A stretch of 64,000 nucleotides of DNA. It comes from an uncultured SAR116 cluster alpha proteobacterium (lineage in GTDB: Bacteria > Pseudomonadota > Alphaproteobacteria > Puniceispirillales > Marisalimonadaceae). Under the pieces are notes generated by a model. It was not told where the DNA came from. It saw only the letters and a list, made by a program, of their open reading frames with translations, and did not search any database. Below are positions 17,799-25,561 of this stretch, piece by piece (the stretch's first letter is position 1; every line of letters begins with the position of its first letter). The DNA lies in the NCBI GenBank assembly GCA_902619485.1, contig CACNEF010000001.1, positions 62,001 through 126,000 of the forward strand. The letters run 5' to 3'. Both the position numbers and the translations under genes were made by a program.

Positions 17799-18149
17799 CT
17801 CATTTAACTATAAAATTGTATCCCATATTAGGGTTAGTTAATATTGAAGGTGAGATATATAAAAAAATATAACCTTTTAACAAAATAAAAAAATTGCCAC
17901 AATTAGAAATAACTTTAGTTCTTTTCTCATAATATAATTTACCACATTTAATCTTTATATTAAATATTTTATATTTTTAATTTAATTCATATAAATGCGG
18001 TTTTAATACATTAAAAATTCATAGTAGGACGTCATTTGGTTCGCCCTGCAAGCACACATTAAAGATACGTTTCTTATCAGATTTTCAGGTTGAAAATATC
18101 ACAATTAATGGTTCGCTCCAATTGCATTAAGTATAAGTATATACAAAAC
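17799..18149. other. Gene-free AT-rich stretch between small membrane protein and xseA
   Basis: No open frame of note occurs on either strand. Bases 17,990-18,120 are less AT-rich than the rest and contain two similar words, GGTTCGCCC and GGTTCGCTCC, each followed within a few bases by a TGCA, but no cloverleaf or stable stem can be built from them. It should hold the promoter for the minus-strand small-protein genes and may hold an RNA gene I cannot recognise. Confidence 0.4.
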
Positions 18150-19487
18150 TTATTTATCTAATTGCGCTGTTCTAATTTTATCTGAAAACCTAATTTTTAC
18201 ATTAGCATTTTTTGGAGCCTCACTGCTAAGTTTAATTGGTTTACCCTTATTGTTCATTATAAGAGAAAATCCTCTTTCAAGTACTCTATTAAAGCTTGAA
18301 GCCTCAAGCAACTGACCTAAAGAATTTAATTTTGTTTCTTTTGTATTCAATATATTTTCAAGATGATTTTTAAATTTTGTCTCTAGAAGTTGTTGTTTTG
18401 AAAATAAATTGCTAATCAAGATTTTGGGGGGCAATAAAGATTTTGCATATTGGGTAATTTTATTTTTTTTCTCCACAAAAATATCTTTGAATAAATTTTC
18501 AAAATCTTTGTATATAAAATCTAACTTTTGAGTTTTATTCTCAAAAATTTGGTCTGGCTTTCCTAACAACTTAATAAGGTAATTAATATGATCTTTATTA
18601 CTATTTAACTTTTTATTGAAGGATGACTTGATCCTTAAATTTAATTCGTCAATCCTTGATATTAATTCATCTCTTACAGGAACTGCCTTTTCTGCAGCTG
18701 CTGTCGGCGTTGGAGCTCTTAAGTCAGATACAAAATCAATCAATGTTGTATCAGTTTCGTGACCTACAGCAGATATTACTGGTATAGAACTTTTATATAC
18801 TGATCTAACAACAATCTCTTCATTAAATGACCATAAATCTTCTAAGCTACCACCACCTCTTGCAACTATAAGCAAGTCAGGCTTTTTAATACTTGTATCT
18901 TCAGTTAATTGATTAAATTTATCAATTGCATTTGAAATCTGATGTGCAGAATCTTCACCTTGGACTGCAACTGGCCACAAATAAACATGAGAAGGAAATC
19001 GATCAGATAACCTGTGAAGGATATCTTTTATTACAGCGCCTGATGGACTGGTAATAACACCTATGATTTGTGGAAGGTAAGGTATTGGCTTTTTGAGTTC
19101 TTGTTCAAACAATCCTTCTTTAAGAAGTTTTTTTCTTCTTTCTTCAAGCATTTTTAGAAGCGCACCTTCTCCTGCCACTTCCATACTTTCTACAATAATT
19201 TGATATTTTGATTGCCCTGCAAAAGTGGTTACTTTCCCAGAGCAAATAACTTCCATACCCTCTTCTGGCTTTATTGGTAACTTTGGTAAAGTATATTTCC
19301 AAATTATTGCAGCTATTGTACCTTCTGTATCTTTTAGGGTAAAATAAACATGTCCTGACCCTGGGAATGAAGGACGAGAAATTTCACCCCTAATACGAAC
19401 ATAACTAAAGTTTGTTTCAACTAATTTTTTAATTACATGTGAAAATTCGCCTACAGAATACACAGGATTATTTGTGTTAGTAATCAT
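18150..19487 (-). CDS. xseA: Exodeoxyribonuclease VII large subunit XseA
   Basis: This is the catalytic large subunit of exonuclease VII, which degrades single-stranded DNA. An N-terminal OB-fold (YSVGEFSHVIKKLVE, GEISRPSFPGSGHVYFTLKD) is followed by the catalytic domain with ITSPSGAVIKDI, ARGGGSLEDLWSFNEE and SAVGHETDTTLIDFVSDLRAPTP, then a long coiled-coil helix region and a short C-terminal strand. Length 445 residues is normal. The small subunit xseB is not in the window. Its start lies about 86 bp from the true purD start; the longer purD ORF-track call would overlap it. Confidence 0.94.
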   Translation of the reverse strand: MITNTNNPVYSVGEFSHVIKKLVETNFSYVRIRGEISRPSFPGSGHVYFTLKDTEGTIAAIIWKYTLPKLPIKPEEGMEVICSGKVTTFAGQSKYQIIVESMEVAGEGALLKMLEERRKKLLKEGLFEQELKKPIPYLPQIIGVITSPSGAVIKDILHRLSDRFPSHVYLWPVAVQGEDSAHQISNAIDKFNQLTEDTSIKKPDLLIVARGGGSLEDLWSFNEEIVVRSVYKSSIPVISAVGHETDTTLIDFVSDLRAPTPTAAAEKAVPVRDELISRIDELNLRIKSSFNKKLNSNKDHINYLIKLLGKPDQIFENKTQKLDFIYKDFENLFKDIFVEKKNKITQYAKSLLPPKILISNLFSKQQLLETKFKNHLENILNTKETKLNSLGQLLEASSFNRVLERGFSLIMNNKGKPIKLSSEAPKNANVKIRFSDKIRTAQLDK

Positions 19488-19572
19488 AGGATTATATGAA
19501 GATTTCTATTTATCATGCATTAATAGTATGGCATATTTCAGAAAATCTAAAGCCTTTTGGAGTAATTTATTC

Positions 19573-20835
19573 ATGAATATTTTATTAGTAGGTGGAGGTG
19601 GTAGAGAACATGCTATTGCTGCAACTTTATCAAAGTCACCTTTAACAACAAGACTTATTGTTGCTCCAGGAAATCCTGGAATTGAATCATTTGCTGAATG
19701 CTATCCAATAGCCGCTGACGATATACCTGGGCAATGTAAGTTAGCAAAAGATATTAAAGCAGATATAGTTTTTATTGGCCCTGAAATACCATTAGTTCTA
19801 GGTTTAAAAGATGAATTATCAAAATTAGGGATTAGTGCTTTTGGGCCTTCAAAAAAAGCAGCTCAATTAGAGGGTTCAAAAACTTTTTCTAGAAATTTTT
19901 GTAAAAGACATAATATTCCACAACCAGAATTTAAATATTGTACAGATATAGATACTGCAAAAAGGCAGATTGAGCTTTTAAATGGATATTGTGTTGTAAA
20001 AGCTGATGGCCTTGCAGCTGGAAAAGGCGTTGTTGTATGTGACACAGTGGATCAAGCAATAATTGCATCAAGAGAAATGTTAGAAAAAAATAAATTTGGT
20101 GATGCAGGAAAGTCAATTTTAATAGAAGAAAGAATAAATGGCATTGAAGCAAGTATTTTTGCAGTTTCAGATGGAAATAATGCGGTTTTAATTGGAACAG
20201 CTCAAGATCACAAAAGGGCCTATGATAATGATGAGGGACCAAATACTGGAGGAATGGGAGCTATTTCTCCTGCCCCTGCATTAAATCAAAATTTAAATAA
20301 AGAAATATTTAATAATATTATTTCACCTACAATTAATGGTATGAAATTAGAAGGATATCCTTATGAGGGGATTTTATATGCTGGAGTAATGATTACAGAA
20401 AAAGGACCCAAGGTAATTGAATTTAATTGCAGATTTGGAGATCCTGAAACTCAGGTTGTACTTCCACGCTTAAATACAGACTTAGTAAATATCATTCAAA
20501 AAACAATTAGGAAAAATCTTAAAAATATGACTATTGATTTAATTCCCCAAAACGCAATTACTGTTGTAATAGCAAGTAAGGGGTATCCTGGTGAATTTGA
20601 AAAAGGAGTTTTATTACCATCGCTTAAAAATTTTAATGACAGAAATCAAATATCCGTCTTCCATTCAGGAACCTCCAAAGATAAAAATGAAAACCTTATT
20701 TCAAATGGCGGAAGAGTTTTATCAATAACATCTATTGGAACCAATGTTAAAGATTGCAGGCAAAAAGCATATGATGTTGTAGAAGCTATAAACTGGGAGC
20801 AAGGTTTTTATAGAAAAGATATTGGTCAACTTTAA
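19573..20835 (+). CDS. purD: Phosphoribosylamine-glycine ligase PurD
   Basis: This ATP-grasp enzyme joins glycine to phosphoribosylamine in purine synthesis. The ORF track starts 33 codons too early, overlapping xseA. ATG 19573 begins MNILLVGGGGREHAIA, the canonical PurD N-terminus. Further motifs are GPEIPLVLGL, VVKADGLAAGKGVVVC, ERINGIEAS, DEGPNTGGMGA and NCRFGDPETQVVLPRL. The corrected length is 420 residues, as in most bacteria. It converges on tadA with only two bases between stop codons. Confidence 0.95.
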   Translation: MNILLVGGGGREHAIAATLSKSPLTTRLIVAPGNPGIESFAECYPIAADDIPGQCKLAKDIKADIVFIGPEIPLVLGLKDELSKLGISAFGPSKKAAQLEGSKTFSRNFCKRHNIPQPEFKYCTDIDTAKRQIELLNGYCVVKADGLAAGKGVVVCDTVDQAIIASREMLEKNKFGDAGKSILIEERINGIEASIFAVSDGNNAVLIGTAQDHKRAYDNDEGPNTGGMGAISPAPALNQNLNKEIFNNIISPTINGMKLEGYPYEGILYAGVMITEKGPKVIEFNCRFGDPETQVVLPRLNTDLVNIIQKTIRKNLKNMTIDLIPQNAITVVIASKGYPGEFEKGVLLPSLKNFNDRNQISVFHSGTSKDKNENLISNGGRVLSITSIGTNVKDCRQKAYDVVEAINWEQGFYRKDIGQL

Positions 20836-20837
20836 AA

Positions 20838-21299
20838 TTATCTTATTTCTTTAAAAAATTCGTTTAATATTGTTTTGGACTTTTTTGCAGAGAATCCTGA
20901 GTAAACCTCTAATTTACCTTTAAATTTGCAATTTGAAAATATTGTGACACCATTATCTATTGCTCCACCTTTTTTATCTTCTGCACCATAGTATAAACGT
21001 CTTATTCTTGTTTGCTTAATAATACTTGCACACATTATGCAAGGTTCTAAAGTTACCCAAATATCATAATCATTTAAATATCTATTTCCTGTAATTTTAA
21101 GAGCTTTTTCAATCACTAGTTTTTCTGCGTGACATGTCGCATCATTTCTAGTTTCTACTAAGTTATGTGCCTTAGCTATAATATTACCATTTTTATCTAC
21201 TATAATTGCACCAACAGGAACTTCTTGTTTTCTTCTTGCTTTAATAGCTTCATTTATTGCTAATTCCATATAATCGATATAATGATCCAATTTTTTCAC
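20838..21299 (-). CDS. tadA: tRNA adenosine(34) deaminase TadA
   Basis: This is a zinc deaminase that converts A34 to inosine in tRNA-Arg(ACG). The zinc site is complete: ATCHAEKLVIEKA (HAE with the catalytic glutamate) and EPCIMCASII (PCxxC), followed by TRIRRLYYGAEDKKGGAID, which is TadA-like rather than cytidine-deaminase-like. Length is 153 residues. It is the first of the conserved tadA/rluB/rsmD/mutL neighbourhood and is transcribed divergently from rluB with a 49-bp gap. Confidence 0.92.
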   Translation of the reverse strand: MKKLDHYIDYMELAINEAIKARRKQEVPVGAIIVDKNGNIIAKAHNLVETRNDATCHAEKLVIEKALKITGNRYLNDYDIWVTLEPCIMCASIIKQTRIRRLYYGAEDKKGGAIDNGVTIFSNCKFKGKLEVYSGFSAKKSKTILNEFFKEIR

Positions 21300-21348
21300 C
21301 TTTTTTTGTAATGTTGCTAATACTTATTAAAACCTATAATACAGAACA

Positions 21349-22164
21349 ATGAAAAATAATTACAAAAAAATTAATCCTAAACTATCTGAAAACATTAACT
21401 CTGACAAAAGTTTATATATTACAAAGTCCATAAGGTTAGCTAAATTTATTGCAAGATCAGGCTTATGTTCTAGAAGAGAAGCTGAACGTTTAATAATAAA
21501 TGGTAAAGTAAAAGTTAATAATAAAATAATTTTAGAATGCGGTATAAATGTAAATTCAAAAGATCAGATTGAAGTCAATAATCAGCCCTTACCAAAAAAA
21601 ACTGCAACTAGATTGTGGCTTTACAATAAGAAAAGAGGTTATTTGGTAACAAACAATGATCCGGAGGGTAGGCCTACAATTTTTGACCATTTAAAAGAAA
21701 AATTAGATATCAGGTTTATTTCAATTGGTCGTTTAGATATGGATTCAGAAGGTTTGCTATTACTCACTAATGACGGTGATTTAGCAAGAAAACTTGAATT
21801 ACCATCCACTGGCTGGCTTCGAAAATACAAAGTTAGAGTACATGGTTATGTGATTAAAAAAGATTTAGAATTGCTTAAAAATGGAATCACAGTAAATGGT
21901 ATTAGATATGGTAAAATAGATGCTAAACTAGACAAACAAAAAGCCAGTAATGCTTGGCTTACCTTAGGTATAAGAGAAGGAAAAAACAGAGAAGTTAGGA
22001 GAGTTATGAACCATCTTGGATACAATGTTAATCGTTTAATTAGAGTATCTTTTGGTCCATTTCAAATTCAAAATATAGCCTCAGGAGAGGTAGAAGAAGT
22101 AAAAAATAAAGTCCTTTATGATCAACTAAGATTTTTAAATTTGGCAAATAAAAATAAAAAATAG
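21349..22164 (+). CDS. rluB: RluB-type 23S rRNA pseudouridine synthase
   Basis: This enzyme isomerises a uridine in 23S rRNA (U2605 in E. coli numbering for RluB). An N-terminal S4 RNA-binding domain (RLAKFIARSGLCSRREAERLI and following) precedes the RsuA/RluB catalytic domain with the active-site segment GRLDMDSEGLLLLTNDGDLARKL and the later IREGKNREVRRVMNHLGY. The S4 domain plus these signatures point to RluB in alphaproteobacteria; RluE or RluF cannot be strictly excluded. Length 271 residues. rsmD follows 21 bp downstream, probably in one transcript. Confidence 0.88.
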   Translation: MKNNYKKINPKLSENINSDKSLYITKSIRLAKFIARSGLCSRREAERLIINGKVKVNNKIILECGINVNSKDQIEVNNQPLPKKTATRLWLYNKKRGYLVTNNDPEGRPTIFDHLKEKLDIRFISIGRLDMDSEGLLLLTNDGDLARKLELPSTGWLRKYKVRVHGYVIKKDLELLKNGITVNGIRYGKIDAKLDKQKASNAWLTLGIREGKNREVRRVMNHLGYNVNRLIRVSFGPFQIQNIASGEVEEVKNKVLYDQLRFLNLANKNKK

Positions 22165-22185
22165 TGTAAAAATTAAAATTATATT

Positions 22186-22767
22186 ATGAGAATAATAGGT
22201 GGCAAATACAGAGGTTTAAAGCTTCTACCTCCAGATGATACTAAAATCAGACCAACATCTGATAGATTAAAAGAAGCTCTTTTTTCAATCATTACCTCAA
22301 ATAAATATAAGCTAAATATTAGTAGTTGTAACGTACTTGATATTTGTAGTGGAACCGGATCATTAGGTATTGAAGCCTTTTCTAGAGGAGCTGTTTCCAT
22401 TTATTTTATAGATAAGGACCATAAATCAATAAATTTAATTCATAAAAATATTACAAATTTAAACATTGATAATAAATTTGGAAATAGAATTAAAATTATT
22501 AAAGATGAAGCAACAAAAGCATTAGAAAATATAAATAAAATTTTTCAAATAGTGTTAATAGACCCGCCATACAATACAAATATAACTGAGAAATGTTTAT
22601 TTAAATTGAAGGAACTAAATTTAATAAATGAAGATAGTTATATTTTTGCTGAAAGTAGTAAGCCAGAAGACTTCAATTATGATGGATATCAGATTTTGGA
22701 TATAAAGTTGTACGGAAATTCAAAATTAACTATCTTAAAGTTATCAAATTCAAGTTCTATTGAATAA
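22186..22767 (+). CDS. rsmD: 16S rRNA (guanine-966-N2)-methyltransferase RsmD
   Basis: This methylates G966 of 16S rRNA. It has the RsmD N-terminus MRIIGGKYRGLKL, the RPTSDRLKEALFSII segment, the SAM-binding DICSGTGSLGIEAFSRGA, and the catalytic motif IV DPPYNTN. Length 193 residues is normal. It follows rluB closely and converges on mutL, whose last codons overlap it by 18 bp on the opposite strand. Start at ATG 22186 gives the canonical N-terminus. Confidence 0.93.
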   Translation: MRIIGGKYRGLKLLPPDDTKIRPTSDRLKEALFSIITSNKYKLNISSCNVLDICSGTGSLGIEAFSRGAVSIYFIDKDHKSINLIHKNITNLNIDNKFGNRIKIIKDEATKALENINKIFQIVLIDPPYNTNITEKCLFKLKELNLINEDSYIFAESSKPEDFNYDGYQILDIKLYGNSKLTILKLSNSSSIE

Positions 22768-24546
22768 TTTTTCAATATCCTTAAGTGATAGACTAATAGA
22801 TGTAGGTCTTCCATGATTACACTGTCCAGAATTTGGTGTTTTTTCCATTTCTCTGAGTAACTGGTTCATTTCAGTTTCGTTTAGATTACGTCCTGATCTT
22901 ACTGATCTATGACATGCAATATTACCTAATATAAGATCAATTTTTGCAAGATAAGATGATGGAAGTCCAGATTCTGACAAATCATCTCCTAAATCAATAA
23001 TGATTTGTTTAATATCAGCATCTCCCAACAAAGCAGGGATTTCTCTTACAACAACCGCACCCTCCCCAAAAAGTTCTATGACAAAACCTATATCTGCTAA
23101 CAATTCAATATTTTCTTTTATAATTTCTAATGGAATTGGCTCAAGATTTATAACTTCTGGAAGTAACAAAATTTGTCTCTCTATTGATTTATTCTGTCTT
23201 GCAAATTTCATTTTTTCTAGTGTTAATCTTTCATGAGCAGCATGTTGGTCAATTATCACAATACCGTTGGAATTTTGAGATATGATATAATTTTTATTAA
23301 ATTGTCCTAATGCAGCACCTAAGGGAAAGCTCTCATTATCTTTAGTTTGCTTTAAGTTATTTTCAAAATCATTTTGTTTAAGAGCTTTTTTTAGAGGTTT
23401 AACTTCAATATTACTAAAAAAAGATTGCTTTTCGTTTTGATTGTCATTAGAGCCATAAACTTTAATGGGATTTATTCTTTCATTCATAATAAATTTTTCT
23501 ATTGCTTCTTTAGAAATTTCACTTGTTGTTTGAAAAAAGTTAGAATTCAATTCTTGGCTTATTGACCCTACTATTAAACTTCTAACTAAAGCACCGTCTT
23601 GAAATCTTACCTCGGTTTTCCCAGGGTGAACATTGACGTCAATAAAATCAGTTGGTACATCAATAAATAAACAAAAAACTGGGAATCTTCCCTTTGGAAG
23701 TGTGTCCCTATAAGCTGATCTTATTGCACTTGAAAGGTTTCTATCTTGAATTGATCTTCCATTTATGTATAAATGTTGTTGATTATAATTTGATTTATTT
23801 AATGTTGGAAGGCCTATAAAACCAAAAATTTTTGCAAATTTTCTATCTGTTATTTGCTTGAAATTTTCAATCTTTATTGCTTCATCAGAAAAACTTGTAC
23901 CTAATACATTTTTAATCCTATTTAAGTACAATCCATTTGATTTTTTTTCAGGTTTAATATTGAGTAATTCACGTCCATCAGCTTTAAAACTAAAACCAAC
24001 AAGTGGATTAACTAAAACCATTTTTAGGATAACCTGATGACAATAGCTTTTTTCAACTTGAGAAGATTTTAAAAATTTCAACCTTGCAGGAGTAGCAAAA
24101 AATAACTTTTTTATGGATACTCTTGTTCCTTTTTCTAGCGAGGATGGATAAACATCGTTAAAATTACCTGCTATAATATCAAGTGACCAAGCTTGATTTG
24201 AGTCAATATATTTTGACTGTATGTTTAATTCACTAACTGCAGCAATTGAAGGAAGTGCTTCTCCTCTAAAACCTAAGTATTCTATTTTATTTAAAGTATT
24301 TTCAGGCAATTTTGATGTTGCATGCCGTTCAATGGCTAAAGGGATATAGTCTTTATGAATCCCAATACCATTGTCTAATACCGAAATTAGAGTTTTTCCA
24401 CCATTTTCTATAATAATATCTATTTGATTAGCGTTTGCATCTAACGAATTCTCAATTAATTCTTTTAAAGCAGATGAAGGTCTTTCTACTACTTCACCAG
24501 CTGCTATCTGGTTAATAAGATTTTGTGGAAGCCTTCTTATTTCCAT
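22750..24546 (-). CDS. mutL: DNA mismatch repair protein MutL, endonuclease type
   Basis: This couples MutS mismatch recognition to strand incision. The GHKL ATPase domain shows ELIENSLDANANQIDI, DNGIGIHKD, and GFRGEALPSIAAVSEL, and later NVHPGKTEVRF. The C-terminal domain carries DQHAAHERLTLEKM, which fits the metal-binding endonuclease motif DQHA(X)2E(X)4E, plus ACHRSVRSGRNL and GQCNHGRPTS. This means MutL itself nicks DNA, as in organisms without MutH. Length 598 residues. The lipoprotein gene lies 13 bp upstream on the same strand. Confidence 0.95.
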   Translation of the reverse strand: MEIRRLPQNLINQIAAGEVVERPSSALKELIENSLDANANQIDIIIENGGKTLISVLDNGIGIHKDYIPLAIERHATSKLPENTLNKIEYLGFRGEALPSIAAVSELNIQSKYIDSNQAWSLDIIAGNFNDVYPSSLEKGTRVSIKKLFFATPARLKFLKSSQVEKSYCHQVILKMVLVNPLVGFSFKADGRELLNIKPEKKSNGLYLNRIKNVLGTSFSDEAIKIENFKQITDRKFAKIFGFIGLPTLNKSNYNQQHLYINGRSIQDRNLSSAIRSAYRDTLPKGRFPVFCLFIDVPTDFIDVNVHPGKTEVRFQDGALVRSLIVGSISQELNSNFFQTTSEISKEAIEKFIMNERINPIKVYGSNDNQNEKQSFFSNIEVKPLKKALKQNDFENNLKQTKDNESFPLGAALGQFNKNYIISQNSNGIVIIDQHAAHERLTLEKMKFARQNKSIERQILLLPEVINLEPIPLEIIKENIELLADIGFVIELFGEGAVVVREIPALLGDADIKQIIIDLGDDLSESGLPSSYLAKIDLILGNIACHRSVRSGRNLNETEMNQLLREMEKTPNSGQCNHGRPTSISLSLKDIEKLFNRT

Positions 24547-24559
24547 ATTTATTACCTAA

Positions 24560-25078
24560 TTATTTTAGTAGTAAAGGCTTTCCTGAGTTTATATCAACTG
24601 CTGGAGAAGGGTTTGAATTAATATCTTGTTTTAATAATTTGTTTTTCTTAATTCTCATAGCTTCTTTTTTGGAATCAATTACCACACCTGTTTTAGGAAT
24701 ATCTCCAAATAAAATATCCAATCCAGTTCTTTCACTTAAAGAAATACCAAGTGTTTCTTCATCAACTAATTTTCTTATATTTTTTGGAATGTTTTTTGTA
24801 TCAAATATTTCACCAAAACTATTAGCTTCTTTTTTTTCTTTAATATCAATCTCTGTATTTAGATTAAAGTTATCATTAGTCTTCTCCGTATTCTCATTTT
24901 TAAGAACCTGAGGATCGATTTCATACCCTGGAGGAATTAAAAGAGAAGGTGTAACTGCTACTGAAAATTCATCTGGAATGACTTTTTCTTGACCAACAGC
25001 TTTTCTGAAATCTGAACAACTTGATAATATTCCCATAGGTACCAAAAAAACAAATATTAGAAGAAATTTAATTTTCAT
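24560..25078 (-). CDS. DUF3035-like lipoprotein (candidate BamF)
   Basis: The ORF track starts 17 codons early. ATG 25078 gives a lipoprotein signal, MKIKFLLIFVFLVPMGILSSC, with a lipobox-like ILSSC cysteine, and overlaps the end of lspA by 11 bp. The mature part begins with SDFRKAVGQEKVIPDEFSVAVTPSLLIPPGYEIDP, the pattern of DUF3035 proteins found downstream of lspA in alphaproteobacteria. In Caulobacter a protein of this type is described as BamF of the outer-membrane assembly machine, so that role is a reasonable guess. Coiled or disordered elsewhere. The lspA-DUF3035 linkage is neat since LspA matures this protein class. Confidence 0.8.
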   Translation of the reverse strand: MKIKFLLIFVFLVPMGILSSCSDFRKAVGQEKVIPDEFSVAVTPSLLIPPGYEIDPQVLKNENTEKTNDNFNLNTEIDIKEKKEANSFGEIFDTKNIPKNIRKLVDEETLGISLSERTGLDILFGDIPKTGVVIDSKKEAMRIKKNKLLKQDINSNPSPAVDINSGKPLLLK

Positions 25079-25556
25079 AGTAAGTTCTCTCAATAGTAAA
25101 AATTTGATTATAAAGAAACAAAGTTGCACCTATAAATATTATTGTATCAGCAAGATTAAATGCTGGCCAGTGTAAATCTTCAATGTGAAAATCTATGAAA
25201 TCCACTACCTTCCCATAAATAATTCTATCAATCGCGTTACCAATTGCTCCACTAGCTATAAAAATAAATCCGAGGGATGAATATCTAGGTAATTTAAATG
25301 AAGAATAAATTAACCAAATACTAATTAGAAAAGCAAAAATAGTGAAACTATATCGACCTATTTCACCAGAATTTTGAAAAAAACCAAAAGAAATCCCACT
25401 ATTCCATACTGGTGTCATTGATAAAAAAGATGTCAGTTCAATAGACTGAAATTTAATAAAAAGATTTTCAATTGCCCATAATTTTGATACATAATCAAAA
25501 TATATGAAAACTAAAAAAATCAAAAGAAGTTTAAAAATACCAAAATTTTTTTTCAT
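25068..25556 (-). CDS. lspA: Lipoprotein signal peptidase LspA
   Basis: This is the aspartic protease of the inner membrane that cuts signal peptides from prolipoproteins. Four hydrophobic helices are visible. The two catalytic aspartates are in SGAIGNAIDRIIYGKVVDFIDFH and FNLADTIIFIGA. The 162-residue length is normal. It is 5 bp downstream of ileS, in the widespread ribF-ileS-lspA order, and overlaps the start of the lipoprotein gene. Confidence 0.94.
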   Translation of the reverse strand: MKKNFGIFKLLLIFLVFIYFDYVSKLWAIENLFIKFQSIELTSFLSMTPVWNSGISFGFFQNSGEIGRYSFTIFAFLISIWLIYSSFKLPRYSSLGFIFIASGAIGNAIDRIIYGKVVDFIDFHIEDLHWPAFNLADTIIFIGATLFLYNQIFTIERTYYEN

Positions 25557-25561
25557 TTAAT

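Noticed and set aside
17990-18120. Possible tRNA or tmRNA piece based on GGTTCGC words
   Set aside because: No acceptor, D or anticodon arm can be built around either copy.
19931-20242. Minus-strand ORF of 103 residues inside purD
   Set aside because: It is low-complexity (Leu/His/Gln-rich) and lies in the shadow of the clear purD frame.
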